Source: Mallotus nudiflorus (taxonomy: Eukaryota; Streptophyta; Magnoliopsida; Malpighiales; Euphorbiaceae). From it: DNA of 64,000 nt. Position 1 is the first letter of the stretch. Each line of letters starts with the position of its first letter. Of this stretch, positions 62,072 to 64,000 are shown piece by piece. The notes beneath the pieces are model-generated. The model was not told where the DNA came from. It saw only the letters and a program-made list of their open reading frames with translations, and did not search any database. The translations under genes were made by a program, and so were the position numbers. The DNA is taken from positions 6,386,001 to 6,450,000 of the forward strand of contig CANTUR010000793.1 in assembly GCA_947683625.1 (NCBI GenBank), in the 5' to 3' direction.

Positions 62072-62675
62072 AACTCAAATTTCATTATAAGAGCCAAAGA
62101 AAACTCAACAAATAAACCTAATATCCAAACAAGATAATAAAATTCTTAGAATAGGTGTTTAAGCTACCTTAAACACAACTTAAGAAGAAGAGTAGAATAT
62201 TTAAAATTGCAATAAGGCAAAGTATGGAATTTAGGATCAAAATAGCAAATTGGAATGGTTATAGGCCAAATTGAATTCAAATTTGATCAATTCAATTTTT
62301 TACACAATTCAAAACTTTTCTTTCTTCCTTTTCTTTTTATATAGATAACAGATGCTAAAATGACCAAATTAAGAACAAACTCAAATTGATATGTATTTGT
62401 GACAAATAAGACTCTTAAGATGCAAAACAACAAGAGTATAAACCGAATTTTTAATTTTTTGTATTTGAAACTAAAAACAAGTTGGAATATAAAGAAAATA
62501 ATGAAATCAACTCAAGATAATTATGAAAAATGAATTTGATTACTATGATCACAAAGAAAAAAATTGATATCAAATAAGACAAGAATGAATGAAATATAAA
62601 ATAATGATTTTTTTTATTTGACAGAATGCAAACAACAAAGAAAATTAAAGATATGTACTTGATTAATGAGCCAAA
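62072..62675. other. AT-rich unassigned sequence, probably retroelement-derived
   Basis: About 600 bp between the LTR piece and satellite. It has no satellite landmarks and no credible frame; the minus-strand 76-codon frame at 62681-62451 is low-complexity Phe/Ile/Ser. The composition resembles the leader of the left-edge element (A-rich on the + strand), so it may be leader or LTR sequence of an unsampled subfamily, but I find no PBS and no clear match. Confidence 0.4.
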
Positions 62676-64000
62676 GTGCACAAATTATTCATTCAATTAA
62701 ATCAATTTGATTTATGAGTTTGGAATGTTGTAATATCATTTTAAGATGTTCAATATGCAATTGGAACATTGGATAACATGTTCAAAACCATTGCCCGCAA
62801 ATTTACATGAGTTCATATTTTGCATTCAAATATGCCCAAACGTGCACAAATTGTGCATTTAATTTTTTAAATTATATTCATGAGCTTAACATGCTAGAAC
62901 ATATACTTAGTATTTTTAATATGCAATTAGAACATTAGATAACATGTTTAAAACCATTTGTGCACAAATTGCACAAGTTCATGTTTTGCGTTCAAACATG
63001 CGCAAATGTGCACAAATTGTGTATTCAATTAAATCAATTTCATTTATGAGTTTGGAATGATGGAATATGATTTTAGGATGTTCAATATGCAATTTGAACA
63101 TTGGATAACATGTTCAAAACCATTGTGCGCAAATTTGCATGAGTTCAAAATTTATGTTCAAACATGAGCAAACATGCACAAATTGTGCATTCACTTAAAT
63201 CAATTTGATTTATGAGTTTGTAATGTTTGAATATGATTTTAGGATGTTCAATATGCAATTGGAACATTGGATAACATGTTCAAAACCATTGTGCGCAAAT
63301 TTGTTTGACTTTAAATTTTACATTCAAACATGCACAAACGTGCATAAATTGTGCATTCAATTATGTCAATTATATTCACATATTTAGCATGCTAGAATTA
63401 GTACTTAGTATTGTGAATATGCAATTGGAACATTGGATAACATATTGAAAACCATTTGTGCACAAATTTGCAGGAGTTCAGGTTTTGCATTCAAAGATGC
63501 ACAAATTGTGCATTCAATTAAATCATTTTGATTTATGATTTTGGAATGATGGAATATGATTTTAGGATTTTAAATATGCAATTGGAACATTGAATAACAT
63601 GTTTAAAACCATTTGTGCACAAATTTTCACAAGTTCAGGTTTTGTATTCAAATATGCGCAAGGGCGGACAAATTATGGATTTAATTAAATCTAATTGATT
63701 TATGAGTTTGGAATGATGGAATATGATTTTAGGATATTCAATATGCAATTTTAACATTAGATATCATCTTTAAAACCTTTAGTGCCCAAATTTGCATGAG
63801 CTAATATTTTGCATTCAAACATGTGCAAAATTGTGCATTCAATTAAATCAATTTAATTTATGAGTTTTGAATGATTGAATAAGATTTTAGGGTGCTTAAT
63901 ATGCAATTGTAACATTGGATAACTTGTTCAAAACCATTTGCGCAAAAATTAGCATAAGTTCATATTTTGTGTTCAAACATGTGCAAATGTGTACAAATTA
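62676..64000 (+). repeat. Satellite block 8 (1.3 kb, runs off right edge)
   Basis: About eight monomers, + oriented, entering in mid B monomer at GTGCACAAATTATTC. A units carry GCATGCTAGAA (62890, 63389) and B units carry GATGGAATATG or AAATCTAATTGATTTATGAG (63688), the same subfamily as blocks 6 and 7. The array continues beyond the window. Confidence 0.94.

Noticed and set aside
1961..64000. CENP-B box in the satellite
   Set aside because: No sequence resembling TTCG....A..CGGG is present in the monomers I read; CG pairs occur in GCGCAAA, ACGTGC and CACGAG contexts only.
1981..64000. Telomere-like TTTAGGG tracts suggested by GATTTTAGGATG
   Set aside because: Only a single TTTAGG per monomer, never in tandem; part of the B monomer.

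Overview
This window looks like (peri)centromeric heterochromatin from a plant nuclear genome, probably a dicot; the species cannot be named from the sequence. About 70% of it (roughly 44.5 kb in eight blocks) is one AT-rich satellite. Monomers are about 167 bp, always head-to-tail in the + orientation, and mostly alternate between two diverged types, A and B, giving a ~334 bp dimer. Almost everything else is Ty3/gypsy LTR-retrotransposon sequence inserted into the satellite. I see no host gene, rRNA, tRNA, CRISPR array or bacterial feature. The many 60-190 codon open frames in the satellite are by-products of the repeat.

Layout. 1-1960: 5' part of a minus-strand gypsy element (gag, leader, primer-binding site, LTR) running off the left edge. 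1961-3687: satellite. 3688-10641: a full-length but dead + strand gypsy element with two 840 bp LTRs, a near-perfect 5 bp target duplication and a gag-pol frame that continues into the 3' LTR, a layout known from centromeric retrotransposons (CRM clade). 10642-17117: satellite. 17118-17960: solo LTR of the same family. 17961-35432: longest satellite block. 35433-36334: 3' end plus LTR of a second gypsy family. 36335-44198: satellite. 44199-49290: a scrambled, partly palindromic complex of CRM-like pieces. 49291-55657: satellite. 55658-57498: 3' part of a minus-strand element of the second family. 57499-60169: satellite. 60170-60784 and 61455-62071: two LTR pieces in inverted orientation around 670 bp of satellite. 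62072-62675: unassigned AT-rich sequence. 62676-64000: satellite.

How the parts relate. The satellite carries higher-order repeats: about 990 bp (six monomers) on the left, and about 1,320 bp (eight monomers) in parts of the middle and right. The left register continues across the 7 kb CRM insertion as if the element were absent, so that array predates the insertion. The retroelements are variously intact in structure, reduced to a solo LTR, truncated at short homologies, or rearranged. This is what recombination and break repair would leave in a centromeric array. Premature stops in the CRM-like copies are mostly C-to-T or G-to-A changes, and CpG sites in the satellite flicker between CG, TG and CA; both fit heavy cytosine methylation. 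The most interesting claim, that this is part of a functional centromere, needs CENH3 ChIP data.
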